The notes beneath the pieces were generated by a model. The model was given only the letters and a program-made list of their open reading frames with translations, had not been told where the DNA came from and did not search any database. This document shows positions 30,593 to 38,698 of a stretch of DNA of 50,790 nucleotides, piece after piece (positions within the stretch are counted from its first letter, which is position 1; each line of letters starts with the position of its first letter). Made by a program: the position numbers and the translations under genes. The stretch is from Subdoligranulum variabile (GTDB taxonomy: Bacteria; Bacillota; Clostridia; Oscillospirales; Ruminococcaceae), in NCBI GenBank assembly GCA_003343905.1, contig QAKI01000069.1, positions 1-50,790 on the forward strand, in the 5' to 3' direction.

Positions 30593-33500
30593 ATGAGACA
30601 TGCAAGAAAACGGGTCGTCAGCGCGGTCTGTGCGTTGGCTCTGTGCGCGACCCTGCTGCCCGCACAGGTTCTTGCAGCCGGGGAAGACGCTGCGCCCCCT
30701 GCCATCGTGCAAACGATCGGGCAGGACACTGCCACGGTCGACGAGATGCCGGCACCCACGCCCAGCACTGAACCGGCGCAAAGCCCCGAACCGACGCCGG
30801 AGAGCACTGCTACGCCTGCCGAGAACCCGGAACCGGCGCCCAGCGAACAGCCGGAAGAATCGCCCGTTCCCATGTCTGACGATGCTGCCGTGTCTCTCCC
30901 GGCAGAGGAGGACGGGGAGAATACGTCCCCGGATTCTGAACCCTCGACCCAGGAGGTTGTGGAAGGCGAAGGCTTTACCTGGGACGAAGAGACCCTGACC
31001 CTGACCATTACAGCTAGCACCGGGGATTACACGACCAGCAGCTACAGCGAACGCCCTTACCAAACATACGCATCCAAGGCGACGGGCATTGTGGTCGACG
31101 GTGATGAAAACCTGGTGATCGGCTCCTATGCCTTTTACAACTTTACCGCATTGAAAAGTGTTGAAATCAAAACGTGCGGTGAGATCAAGGACCATGCCTT
31201 CAACAACTGCTTCAACCTTGCCACCGTTACGATCGGTACTTGTGGGGCAATCGGTGACCGCGCCTTTGGTGCCTGCAGCCACCTGGCAAACATCACGATC
31301 GGGACCTGCGGCGATCTGGGTCCTTATGTTTTTCAGAACGCTTCTGCCCTGACGAGTTTTACTGTGACCGGCTCCTGCGGCAATATTGATGGTGACACTT
31401 TCACGCAGGCCAACAATTTGGAAACCGTGTCCATTGCGAAGTGCGGCGACATCGGTGCCAGTGCGTTTTCCGGAAAGTCGAAGCTGTCTGCCGTAACGCT
31501 GGGGGAGTGCGGCAATATTGGCGACTCTGCTTTTTACAGATGTGCCGCGCTGAACGATTTGTCTACCTTGAACTGCGGGGATATCGGAAACACTGCATTT
31601 TCCGGCTGTACTGCGCTCCAAACGGTGACGGTCGAATCCTGCGGCAATATCGGAAAGGACGCCTTCAGCAAGAGTGGGCTGGAGACTGTCACGATCGAGC
31701 AGTGTGGCGATATAGGCAGCTATGCTTTTTCTGATAGTCTCAATGCTTTTGGTGGTGGGCCTCTCACGACCGTTATTATTGGCCAGTGCGGCATGATTGG
31801 CAGTAGTGCGTTTGCCGGTATGGATAATCTGGAACGCGTCAGCATTGACAGTTGCCAGAGTATCAAAGGGCAGGCGTTCATCTTTACCAGTGGCCTGCAA
31901 TATTTGTATATCGGTCATTGTGATTCAATTGAAGAATCTGCCTTCCAGGCGTCCGGCGCGCCAATCAAAGAATTGACCCTGAGCGACTGTACGCTGGCTG
32001 AACTTTCTTTCTATATGGTTGACATTGATACGCTGATTCTGAAAGATATTGTGAGTTTGGGTAGTAACGCCTTCCAGAGTTCAACGATTGCCAACCTGAC
32101 CCTCTCCAACATTAAAGAGATTGGTTCCGATGTATTTGCCGGATGTGAAGGCCTTACCAATCTGACCATTCAAGGGCTGGACAAGATCGGCGACGGAATG
32201 TTTGAAGTCTATGATGAGACACTGGGAAATAGCGTCACTAATATTACATTGGAGAATGTCCAAGAAGTCGGCGCCTATGCATTTAAAAATTTCAAAGAAC
32301 TCGAAACCGTAACGCTTGACGACAGTTGCGAGATAATTGGTGCCCATGCATTTTCGGGCTGCCCGAATTTGAAAAACATCAATACGATTTCCGAGCATAC
32401 CAAACTCGGTTACAGTGATTCCTTCGTGAACCAGCCGTATATCCATGACCGTGTGCAGAAAATCCTATCCGATAAGTTCGCGCTGATTGATACGACACCC
32501 GCCATCGAACAGATCGCGCCCGAAGGCTGGACCTCTGTACAGACCGGCAAAAACAACCGCACGGAAACCGTCGGCGATACCCAGATCACCAAGGAAGCCA
32601 AATGGTCAAATACCGAAAAGACTGTTGCGGACGTACTGCTCAAGGCGTACTATTCGGTCAACCAGCAAATGGACTTCATCTTTGTTGCCGACTGCTCGAA
32701 CTCGATGTCCGGCTTTGGTAGCGAGGACGCCATGAACTCCAATTTCTACAATATGCAGTCCAAGTTGATGGATATCACCAACAAACTGTTGAGTTCCGAA
32801 GATCTTGATACGCGCGTTGCCTTTACCACCTTCGGTGAAGACCAGAGTTCTGTCTCTCCTTTCTTTGAAAAGGGCCGGACAGAAGATGCATCGGATTATA
32901 TCTGGAACGATATTGTCAACTATTATTCCAATACCAATTACAGCCACGGCCTGGAAGAAGCACTCGCACTCGTGCAGCAGAACAAAGCAGCCGGAAGAAA
33001 CACGACTGTGATCTTTGTTTCCGACGGCCAGCCGTATTATGACGGGTCCACTGTGCCGGAAGACTATTACGGTGTTGAAGAAGCCAACGAGATCCGCGCC
33101 GAGGGCGTGCAGATCATCAGCGTGCTACAGCAGGTGCCGGAAGGCAGTCTTGCGTCCTCGCAGGCCAACATGGAGAAGATCTCCGATCAAGTATTCTCGT
33201 CCACGGATCTGAACGGTTTCAGCGAAGCGATGAACGACGCGATCGATTACGCGTACACCTCCTATACGTTGACGGACACGATTGACCCTGCTTTTACGCT
33301 GGACGAAAGCAGCCTGAATCCTTCTACGGGGGAAGTCACGCTCGGTCAGGATGAAAATGGCAACACGACCATCACCTGGACGATCCAGAATGCCCCCTAT
33401 ACCGTGCATACGCTGAACTTCCAGTTGCAGTTGAAAAAAGACGCCAACGGTGCTTACCCGACCGGCGATTTTGATACCAACGAGGGTGACGCCACGCTTT

Positions 33501-33799
33501 CTGCCAGTGGTGTGGTCGTAAACGGCGTAGCAACGCCGGTTCTGCCGCGTGAGGGTAGCGAACCTGCGCAGCCGGAGGACCCCGGCCATTCGGAGGACAA
33601 GCCCGCCCCTACCCCCAACCCGGTACTGGAAGACACTTCGGACATCACCCCGGACACTGTGACCCCGGCGGCTGCCCCCACGGCCACCGCCGTGCCCCAG
33701 ACCAGCGACGATATGCCGCTGGAAGCGCTGACCGTTGTTGCAACGGCTGCGGCGTTCGTGGTTCTGGCTGTGCGCAAGCGCCGCCACGACAAGGATTGA
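30593..33799 (+). CDS. cell-wall surface protein with BspA-like LRR and vWA domains
   Basis: A 1068-residue putative adhesin. Order: Sec signal peptide (to about residue 29, ...LPAQVLAAG), a Pro/Glu/Ser/Thr-rich stalk (30-125), about 20 BspA-type leucine-rich repeats (175-625), a von Willebrand A domain (690-885) with an intact MIDAS start (DFIFVADCSNSMS, DxSxS) and IFVSDGQ, an Ig-like strand region (TLTDTIDPAFTLDE...), and a C-terminal sorting signal: VPQTSDD, hydrophobic helix, RKRR. PQTSD departs from the usual PQTGD by one residue. Many repeats share a CG(D/N)IG core. AAAGGAGG precedes the ATG at 30593. The LRR part has lower GC and different codon use from neighbours, hinting at transfer or recombination. 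Confidence 0.85.
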   Translation: MRHARKRVVSAVCALALCATLLPAQVLAAGEDAAPPAIVQTIGQDTATVDEMPAPTPSTEPAQSPEPTPESTATPAENPEPAPSEQPEESPVPMSDDAAVSLPAEEDGENTSPDSEPSTQEVVEGEGFTWDEETLTLTITASTGDYTTSSYSERPYQTYASKATGIVVDGDENLVIGSYAFYNFTALKSVEIKTCGEIKDHAFNNCFNLATVTIGTCGAIGDRAFGACSHLANITIGTCGDLGPYVFQNASALTSFTVTGSCGNIDGDTFTQANNLETVSIAKCGDIGASAFSGKSKLSAVTLGECGNIGDSAFYRCAALNDLSTLNCGDIGNTAFSGCTALQTVTVESCGNIGKDAFSKSGLETVTIEQCGDIGSYAFSDSLNAFGGGPLTTVIIGQCGMIGSSAFAGMDNLERVSIDSCQSIKGQAFIFTSGLQYLYIGHCDSIEESAFQASGAPIKELTLSDCTLAELSFYMVDIDTLILKDIVSLGSNAFQSSTIANLTLSNIKEIGSDVFAGCEGLTNLTIQGLDKIGDGMFEVYDETLGNSVTNITLENVQEVGAYAFKNFKELETVTLDDSCEIIGAHAFSGCPNLKNINTISEHTKLGYSDSFVNQPYIHDRVQKILSDKFALIDTTPAIEQIAPEGWTSVQTGKNNRTETVGDTQITKEAKWSNTEKTVADVLLKAYYSVNQQMDFIFVADCSNSMSGFGSEDAMNSNFYNMQSKLMDITNKLLSSEDLDTRVAFTTFGEDQSSVSPFFEKGRTEDASDYIWNDIVNYYSNTNYSHGLEEALALVQQNKAAGRNTTVIFVSDGQPYYDGSTVPEDYYGVEEANEIRAEGVQIISVLQQVPEGSLASSQANMEKISDQVFSSTDLNGFSEAMNDAIDYAYTSYTLTDTIDPAFTLDESSLNPSTGEVTLGQDENGNTTITWTIQNAPYTVHTLNFQLQLKKDANGAYPTGDFDTNEGDATLSASGVVVNGVATPVLPREGSEPAQPEDPGHSEDKPAPTPNPVLEDTSDITPDTVTPAAAPTATAVPQTSDDMPLEALTVVATAAAFVVLAVRKRRHDKD

Positions 33800-33826
33800 T
33801 TGATCCTTTAACCGCTTGAAACAGTA

Positions 33827-33868
33827 ACCACCCCCGCGCCCGGTATGCCGGGCGCGGGGGTGGTTTTG
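33827..33868 (+). terminator. terminator of surface-protein gene
   Basis: 17-bp perfect stem starting ACCACCCCCGCGCCCGG with loop TATG and TTTTGTG tail, 27 bases after the stop. Confidence 0.9.
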
Positions 33869-33869
33869 T

Positions 33870-34500
33870 GTTTGGCAGTACGGCAGAAGGTGGGGGCGAA
33901 ACTTTCCCGGTATGTTGTGCCTTTCGGGACGTGCAAAACCCCTCCGTCTGCCTGCGGCAGACACCTCCCCTACGAGGGGAGGCTTTTACTCTACTGCCCG
34001 TCAAAGGCTACCCTTTAGGGGTGGCTTTCCGTGTTGTAACCCACTCAAAGGCTCCCCTTTTAGGGGAGCTGGCCGCGCAGCGGCCTGAGGGGTTTTGCTT
34101 CCCGGCCACACGCCCCTGCCGGGTCATACCCCCGGCGGGGTCAAGACCCCGCCCTACAAATCAACAAAAACGGGATATTTTGTTTTTGGCGGTACGGCAG
34201 AATGTAGGCACGAAAATATCCCGGTATGTTGTGCCTTCCGGGAAGTGCAAAACCCTTCCGTCTGCTTCGCAGACACCTCCCCTACGAGGGGAGGCTTTAC
34301 TCTACTGCCCGTCAAAGGCTCCCCTTTAGGGGCTGCGGAGTCGAGCGCCGCCTGCGACTTTCTATGTTGTTGCTCACCTAAAGGCTCCCCTCATAGGGGA
34401 GCTGGCCGCGCAGCGGCCTGAGGGGTTTTGCTTCCCGGCCACACGCCCCTGCCGGGACACACCCGCGGCGGGGTCAAGACCCCGCCCTACAAACCGGCAA
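33870..34500 (+). repeat. tandem duplication of a ~315-bp composite repeat
   Basis: Two head-to-tail copies (about 33870-34183 and 34184-34500) share the order: GTACGGCAGAA.GT..G, GTATGTTGTGCCTT, module A, TTCCCGGCCACACGCCCCTG, and module B GGCGGGGTC AA GACCCCGCC (34137-34156 and 34469-34488). The A modules have 12-bp perfect terminal inverted repeats GCAAAACCCCTC / GAGGGGTTTTGC (33933-33944 / 34087-34098; the second copy has one mismatch in its left arm). The second A is ~20 bases longer owing to a piece of module C (34329-34358). Confidence 0.8.
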
Positions 34501-34557
34501 AAAAAATATGTACCGTATTGCACCCCATTTTCCGGCAAAAAAATCCCCTGTGCCCCG

Positions 34558-34586
34558 TTGACAAACGGCGGCGCGCGTGCTATAGT
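34558..34586 (+). promoter_or_regulatory. promoter of feo operon
   Basis: TTGACA (34558-34563), a 17-bp spacer and TATAGT (34581-34586). A DtxR-type box begins 7 bases after the -10 and would cover the transcription start. Confidence 0.88.
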
Positions 34587-34592
34587 ATCGTT

Positions 34593-34608
34593 GTTAGCAA
34601 AGACTAAC
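34593..34608. promoter_or_regulatory. DtxR-type box 1
   Basis: GTTAG-CAAAGA-CTAAC, inverted arms of 5 bp with a 6-base centre, directly downstream of the feo promoter. Confidence 0.75.
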
Positions 34609-34644
34609 CACAAACGGGGGCGACCCCGGACATTTCCCGAACAC

Positions 34645-34680
34645 AAACCGTACCGGCGGAAAAACCGCGGTACGGTTTTA
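34645..34680 (+). terminator. hairpin in feo leader
   Basis: AAACCGTACC..GCGG (34645-34659) pairs with CCGC..GGTACGGTTT (34665-34678), extended by outer TTCCCGA / TCGGGAA, then a T-run. It looks like an attenuator or terminator between box 1 and the feo genes. Confidence 0.55.
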
Positions 34681-34692
34681 TCGGGAATGCAG

Positions 34693-34708
34693 ATTAGCAT
34701 AAACTAAC
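34693..34708. promoter_or_regulatory. DtxR-type box 2
   Basis: ATTAG-CATAAA-CTAAC, same 5-6-5 architecture as box 1 with one arm mismatch, exactly 100 bases downstream. Confidence 0.65.
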
Positions 34709-34781
34709 TTGCGCGGGCAAGTTTGCCGCAAAACGCGCGGTCCGGCGGCTGTGCAGGCAGCCGCATTCTTTGGCCTTGGCG

Positions 34782-34797
34782 GTTAGCTAATTCTAAC
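34782..34797. promoter_or_regulatory. DtxR-type box 3
   Basis: GTTAG-CTAATT-CTAAC; arms extend to GGTTAG / CTAACC. It lies 36 bases before feoA and just after a GCGGCTG / CAGCCGC hairpin. No clear separate promoter. Confidence 0.75.
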
Positions 34798-34832
34798 CAC
34801 CGAGGGAAACGCAGAAAGGGGAGCGAAACGCT

Positions 34833-35045
34833 ATGCCGCTGACGATGGCAAAGCCCGGCGATACGGTGACAATCCGCAAGATCACCGGCAAAGACGAAGT
34901 GCGCCGCCACCTGGCCGAACTGGGCTTTGTGGTGGGGGAAACGGTCACGGTGATCAATGTGCTGGGCGGGAACCTGATCCTGCAGGTCAAAGACAGCCGC
35001 ATCGCGCTGGACAAAACACTGGCTATGCGGGTGCTGGCCGCCTGA
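34833..35045 (+). CDS. feoA: ferrous iron transport protein A (first copy)
   Basis: A 70-residue SH3-like FeoA protein that assists FeoB. The family pattern is clear: GDTVTIRKITGKDEVRRHLAELGFVVGETVTVINVLGGNLILQVKDSRIALDKTLAMRVLA, with the L-x-E-L-G-F turn and a terminal 'R.al....A..I.V' strand. ATG at 34833 with AAAGGGGAG 10 bases upstream. First of two adjacent feoA genes in front of feoB; having two is common in Clostridia. Preceded by three DtxR-type boxes, so iron repression is expected. Confidence 0.93.
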   Translation: MPLTMAKPGDTVTIRKITGKDEVRRHLAELGFVVGETVTVINVLGGNLILQVKDSRIALDKTLAMRVLAA

Positions 35046-35106
35046 TACGGTCCGCTCCGGGCCCGGAATCGCCGGTCCCGGTGGAAATATACGGGGAGGT
35101 ATCCTT

Positions 35107-35328
35107 ATGAAAACCTTGAAAGATCTGAACGTCGGCCAGCAGGCCGTCGTGGTGCGGCTGCACGGCGAAGGCCCGGTGCGGCGGCGTATCATGGATATGG
35201 GCCTGACGAAGGGCACGCAGGTCTATCTGCGCAAGGTGGCGCCGCTGGGCGACCCGCTGGAACTGACGGTGCGCAACTATGAATTGAGCATCCGCAAAGC
35301 CGACGCCGCCATGGTCGAGATCGAGTGA
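35107..35328 (+). CDS. feoA: ferrous iron transport protein A (second copy)
   Basis: A 73-residue FeoA paralogue: MKTLKDLNVGQQAVVVRLHGEGPVRRRIMDMGLTKGTQVYLRKVAPLGDPLELTVRNYELSIRKADAAMVEIE would be the whole; it matches the canonical pattern 'L.dl..G....V..i.g.g..r.rl.dMGl..G..v.v...aPlGdP.ei...g..lsLRk.eA..i.V' better than the first copy does. It is therefore likely the one most closely working with FeoB. GGGGAGG is the ribosome binding site, and the gene lies 61 bases after the first copy and 43 before feoB in one operon. Confidence 0.94.
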   Translation: MKTLKDLNVGQQAVVVRLHGEGPVRRRIMDMGLTKGTQVYLRKVAPLGDPLELTVRNYELSIRKADAAMVEIE

Positions 35329-35371
35329 TCGGGTGCTGGCACCCAGGCACAACAGAAAGGGGTATAGTAAC

Positions 35372-37507
35372 ATGGGAATCAAGATCGCGCTGGCCGGTAA
35401 CCCGAACTGCGGCAAAACCACGCTGTTCAATGACCTGACCGGCTCCAATCAGTATGTGGGCAACTGGCCCGGCGTTACGGTGGAAAAGAAAGAGGGCCGC
35501 CTTAAAGGCCACGAGGATGTAGTCATCCAGGACCTGCCGGGCATCTACTCACTGTCGCCGTACACGCTGGAGGAAGTGGTGGCCCGCGGCTACCTGGTGG
35601 GCGAACAGCCCGACGCCATCCTGAACATCATCGACGGTACCAACATCGAACGCAACCTGTACCTGACGACCCAGCTCATCGAACTGGGCATCCCGGTCGT
35701 CATGGCGGTGAATATGATCGACCTGGTACGCAAAAACGGCGATACGATCGACCTCAAGCGCCTGAGCCGGGAACTCGGCTGCGAAGCCGTCGAGATCAGC
35801 GCCCTTAAAGGCGAGGGCAGCCGTCAGGCGGCCGAAATGGCCGTGGCGGCGGCGCGGGAAGGCCGCACCGGGGAGCTGCCCCACGTATTCACCGGCAGCG
35901 TCGAGCACGCGCTGGCCCACATCGAGGAATCCATCCAGGGCCGCGTGGAGGACCGTTTCCTGCGCTGGTACGCCGTCAAGCTGTTCGAGCGGGACGACAA
36001 GGTGCAGGCGGAACTGAAGCTGGACAGTGCAACGCTGGAACACATCGACGCGCACATTGCGGACTGCGAAAAAGAGATGGACGACGATGCCGAGAGCATC
36101 ATCACCAACCAGCGTTACGCTTACATCAGCACGGTGGTGGGCCGCGCGGTGCAGAAGAAGGCCCGCACCGAACACATGACCGTGTCCGACAAGATCGACC
36201 GCATCGTGACCGACCGTATCCTGGCGCTGCCCATCTTCGCGGTCATCATGGCGCTGATCTACACCATCGCCATGGGCAGCACAGGATTTTCCTTCGGCAC
36301 CATGGCGACCGACTGGACCAACGACGTGCTGTTTACCGAGATCGTGCCCCCCGCGGTGGAAAGTTTTCTCGTGTCCATCGGCTGCGCCGACTGGCTGGTG
36401 GGGCTGATCAATGACGGCATCGTGGCGGGCGTCGGCGCCGTGCTGGGCTTCGTGCCCCAGATGCTGGTGCTGTTCCTGATGCTCTCTATCCTGGAGGATG
36501 TGGGCTATATGGCCCGCGTCGCCTTCATCATGGACCGCGTGTTCCGCAAGTTCGGCCTTTCGGGCAAGAGCTTCATCCCCATGCTGGTGGGCACCGGCTG
36601 CGGCGTGCCCGGCGTCATGGCGTCCCGCACCATCGAAAATGAGCGCGACCGCCGCATGACCATCATGACGACCTGCTTCATCCCCTGCAGCGCCAAAATG
36701 CCCATCATCGGCCTGTTCGCGGGCGCGCTGTTCGGCGGTTCCGGGCTGGTGGCGACCTCGGCCTACTTCATCGGCGTGGCGGCCATCATCGTGTCCGGCA
36801 TCATCCTGAAAAAGACACGCTTCTTTGCGGGCGACCCCGCGCCCTTCGTCATGGAACTGCCCGCCTACCACATCCCGGCCTGGGGCAACGTGCTGCGCGC
36901 CACCTGGGAACGCGGCTGGTCCTTCATCAAGCGGGCGGGCACCGTCATCCTGGCGTCCACCATCGTGCTGTGGTTCCTGCAGGGTTTCGGCTTCACCGAC
37001 GGCAAGTTCGGCATGGTGGAGGATAACAACACCAGCCTGCTGGCGGCCATCGGCGGCGCGGTCAGCTTTGTGTTCGCCCCCCTGGGCTTCGGGGACTGGC
37101 GCGCCACCGTGGCGACCGTCACCGGCCTGATCGCCAAGGAAAACGTGGTCGCCACCTTCGCCGTGCTGTTCGGCTTCGCGGGCGAAGTGTCGGAGAACGG
37201 CAACGAAATCTGGACCCAGATCGCCGGGCATTTCACGGCGCTGACGGCGTACAGCTTCATGATCTTCAACCTGCTGTGCGCGCCCTGCTTCGCGGCTATG
37301 GGCGCCATCCGGCGGGAGATGAACAACGGCAAATGGACTGCGGCGGCCATCGGCTACATGTGCCTGCTGGCCTACTGCACCTCGCTGGTGGTCTACCAGA
37401 TCGGCGGCCTGTTCACGGGCGAAGTGACGTTCAACTTCTTCACCATCGTGGCGGTGGCGATCCTGGCGGCGGCCGTCTGGCTGCTGGTACGCCGCCCCCG
37501 TAAATAA
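35372..37507 (+). CDS. feoB: ferrous iron transporter FeoB
   Basis: Fe2+ uptake permease, 711 residues. The N-terminal G domain has G1 GNPNCGKTT (residues 9-17), G2/G3 region WPGVTVEKKEG and DLPGIYSL, and G4 AVNMID. The membrane part contains the two Gate motifs, including GTGCGVPGVMASRTIENERDRRMTIMTTCFIPCSAKMPII with the conserved Cys residues, and ends in helices VTFNFFTIVAVAILAAAVWLLV. The ATG at 35372 follows AGAAAGGGG. It follows two feoA genes and precedes a Cys-rich partner, all on one transcript. Confidence 0.97.
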   Translation: MGIKIALAGNPNCGKTTLFNDLTGSNQYVGNWPGVTVEKKEGRLKGHEDVVIQDLPGIYSLSPYTLEEVVARGYLVGEQPDAILNIIDGTNIERNLYLTTQLIELGIPVVMAVNMIDLVRKNGDTIDLKRLSRELGCEAVEISALKGEGSRQAAEMAVAAAREGRTGELPHVFTGSVEHALAHIEESIQGRVEDRFLRWYAVKLFERDDKVQAELKLDSATLEHIDAHIADCEKEMDDDAESIITNQRYAYISTVVGRAVQKKARTEHMTVSDKIDRIVTDRILALPIFAVIMALIYTIAMGSTGFSFGTMATDWTNDVLFTEIVPPAVESFLVSIGCADWLVGLINDGIVAGVGAVLGFVPQMLVLFLMLSILEDVGYMARVAFIMDRVFRKFGLSGKSFIPMLVGTGCGVPGVMASRTIENERDRRMTIMTTCFIPCSAKMPIIGLFAGALFGGSGLVATSAYFIGVAAIIVSGIILKKTRFFAGDPAPFVMELPAYHIPAWGNVLRATWERGWSFIKRAGTVILASTIVLWFLQGFGFTDGKFGMVEDNNTSLLAAIGGAVSFVFAPLGFGDWRATVATVTGLIAKENVVATFAVLFGFAGEVSENGNEIWTQIAGHFTALTAYSFMIFNLLCAPCFAAMGAIRREMNNGKWTAAAIGYMCLLAYCTSLVVYQIGGLFTGEVTFNFFTIVAVAILAAAVWLLVRRPRK

Positions 37508-37569
37508 GGCGCTGCCTGCGCCCAAAAGACCGCCGCGGCGGACGATCCCGCGGGAAAGGAGAATGTACG

Positions 37570-37764
37570 ATGCTGGAATTTTTGACGGCGAACTTCAACC
37601 TGCCCACGCTGCTGGTGGCAGCGGCGGTGTTTGGCGGCACGGGCTGGCTGCTGCGCCGCGCCCATAAAGAGGGCGGGTGTTCCGGGTGCAGCGGCGGCTG
37701 CGCCGGGTGCCCGGGCGGCTGCCACGGCTGCGGCGGCCAGTGCGCCCATTCCAAAACGGTATAA
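37570..37764 (+). CDS. FeoB-associated Cys-rich membrane protein
   Basis: A 64-residue protein with one N-terminal helix (LPTLLVAAAVFGGTGWLL) and a basic turn followed by a Cys/Gly cluster (CSGCSGGCAGCPGGCHGC and beyond, eight Cys in total). This matches the FeoB-associated Cys-rich membrane protein family, found directly after feoB in Firmicutes and thought to replace FeoC. AAAGGAGAATGTACG precedes the ATG. It ends the feo operon. Possible roles are iron relay or FeoB regulation. Confidence 0.9.
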   Translation: MLEFLTANFNLPTLLVAAAVFGGTGWLLRRAHKEGGCSGCSGGCAGCPGGCHGCGGQCAHSKTV

Positions 37765-37770
37765 AACGTC

Positions 37771-37812
37771 GCAGGGCGGCATGGCGGTAAGGCTGTGCCG
37801 CCCTGCTGTTTG
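37771..37812 (+). terminator. terminator of feo operon
   Basis: GCAGGGCGGCA (37771-37781) pairs with TGCCGCCCTGC (37796-37806), followed by TGTTTGCG. Confidence 0.7.
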
Positions 37813-37837
37813 CGCGATCACGACGGCATCTTGTTCC

Positions 37838-37866
37838 TTGTATTCCTGTGCCGATGGAAATATAAT
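37838..37866 (+). promoter_or_regulatory. promoter of two-component/ABC cluster
   Basis: TTGTAT (37838-37843), a 17-bp spacer and TATAAT (37861-37866). Confidence 0.75.
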
Positions 37867-37918
37867 AATAGAGAACATAACCCGCCGGCAGGCGATACAA
37901 AAGCAGGAGACAACGGAA

Positions 37919-38602
37919 ATGAAGATTTTGCTCGTGGAGGACGATGCGGAGATCAGCAAACTGTTGGCTGATTTTTTGCAGGAAAATGGATATGAGGTCC
38001 TTTGCCAATATGACGGGCTTCATGTGCTGGAATGCCTGCGGAAGCAGGACGTCGATCTGGTTTTGCTGGACATCATGCTCCCTTACCGAAATGGCGACGC
38101 GGTCCTTGCGGCCGTAAGGGAATGTTCCGCGGTCCCGGTCATCGTCATTTCTGCCAAAGGAGCGACGCAGAACAAGATCGACCTGCTGCGCCTGGGTGCC
38201 GATGACTATATTACAAAGCCGTTCGATCTGGAGGAAGTTTTAGCCAGGATCGAAAGCAACCTGCGCCGGGCGAAGTTTCAAACGGATGCGCCTGCCTGTT
38301 TGCACCATGGCGATTTGAGTTTAGATCTGAACGACCACACCGCCTTTTTACGGGGCCGCGAATTGACCTTGACGGCAAAAGAATTTGCGATTTTAGAACT
38401 GCTGATGCAGTACCCGGATAAAATATTCTCGAAAGCCAACCTGTTTCAAAGCGTTTGGAACGCTGAATATATCAGCGAGGACAATACGCTGAATGTTCAC
38501 ATCAGCAACCTGCGAAATAAATTGAAAGCCGTTTGCCCGGACCAAAATTTTATAGATACCGTATGGGGCATCGGATACCGTCTGCACAAAGCCGGAGCGT
38601 AA
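37919..38602 (+). CDS. OmpR/PhoB-type response regulator
   Basis: A 227-residue response regulator. Receiver: acidic pocket EDD (residues 7-9), phospho-acceptor Asp in LVLLDIMLP (near 52), the Ser of VISAKG and Lys in ITKPFDLEE. C-terminal winged helix (Trans_reg_C): LTAKEFAILELLMQYPDKIFSKANLFQSVWN...LNVHISNLRNKLKA...IDTVWGIGYRL. AGGAGA precedes the ATG at 37919. First gene of a set with an ABC exporter and, unusually at the far end, its histidine kinase. Its likely target is the promoter before the ABC genes. Confidence 0.94.
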   Translation: MKILLVEDDAEISKLLADFLQENGYEVLCQYDGLHVLECLRKQDVDLVLLDIMLPYRNGDAVLAAVRECSAVPVIVISAKGATQNKIDLLRLGADDYITKPFDLEEVLARIESNLRRAKFQTDAPACLHHGDLSLDLNDHTAFLRGRELTLTAKEFAILELLMQYPDKIFSKANLFQSVWNAEYISEDNTLNVHISNLRNKLKAVCPDQNFIDTVWGIGYRLHKAGA

Positions 38603-38616
38603 GGCTCCGGCTTTTG
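38591..38616 (+). terminator. terminator overlapping response-regulator stop
   Basis: GCCGGAGC (38591-38598) pairs with GCTCCGGC (38604-38611), then TTTTG; the loop contains the TAA stop. The downstream ABC genes would therefore need their own start. Confidence 0.75.
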
Positions 38617-38643
38617 CTGTCTTTGGGAAGATTTTGCCCGGAT

Positions 38644-38675
38644 TTAAGAAATTCTTTAGGATCGCCCGTTACAAT
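38644..38675 (+). promoter_or_regulatory. candidate regulated promoter of ABC genes
   Basis: TTTAAGAAATTCTTTA (38643-38658) contains the inverted repeat AAGAA-A-TTCTT, followed by a TACAAT -10 (38670-38675). A typical place for binding by the upstream response regulator. Confidence 0.5.
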
Positions 38676-38698
38676 CAGAAGAAAGGAGGCTGATACCC

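Noticed and set aside
34610..34830. T-box or other known riboswitch in the feo leader
   Set aside because: No T-box or aptamer consensus seen; the features are explained by DtxR boxes and hairpins.
35549..37525. 658-codon frame antisense to feoB
   Set aside because: Shadow frame; feoB motifs and operon context are unambiguous.
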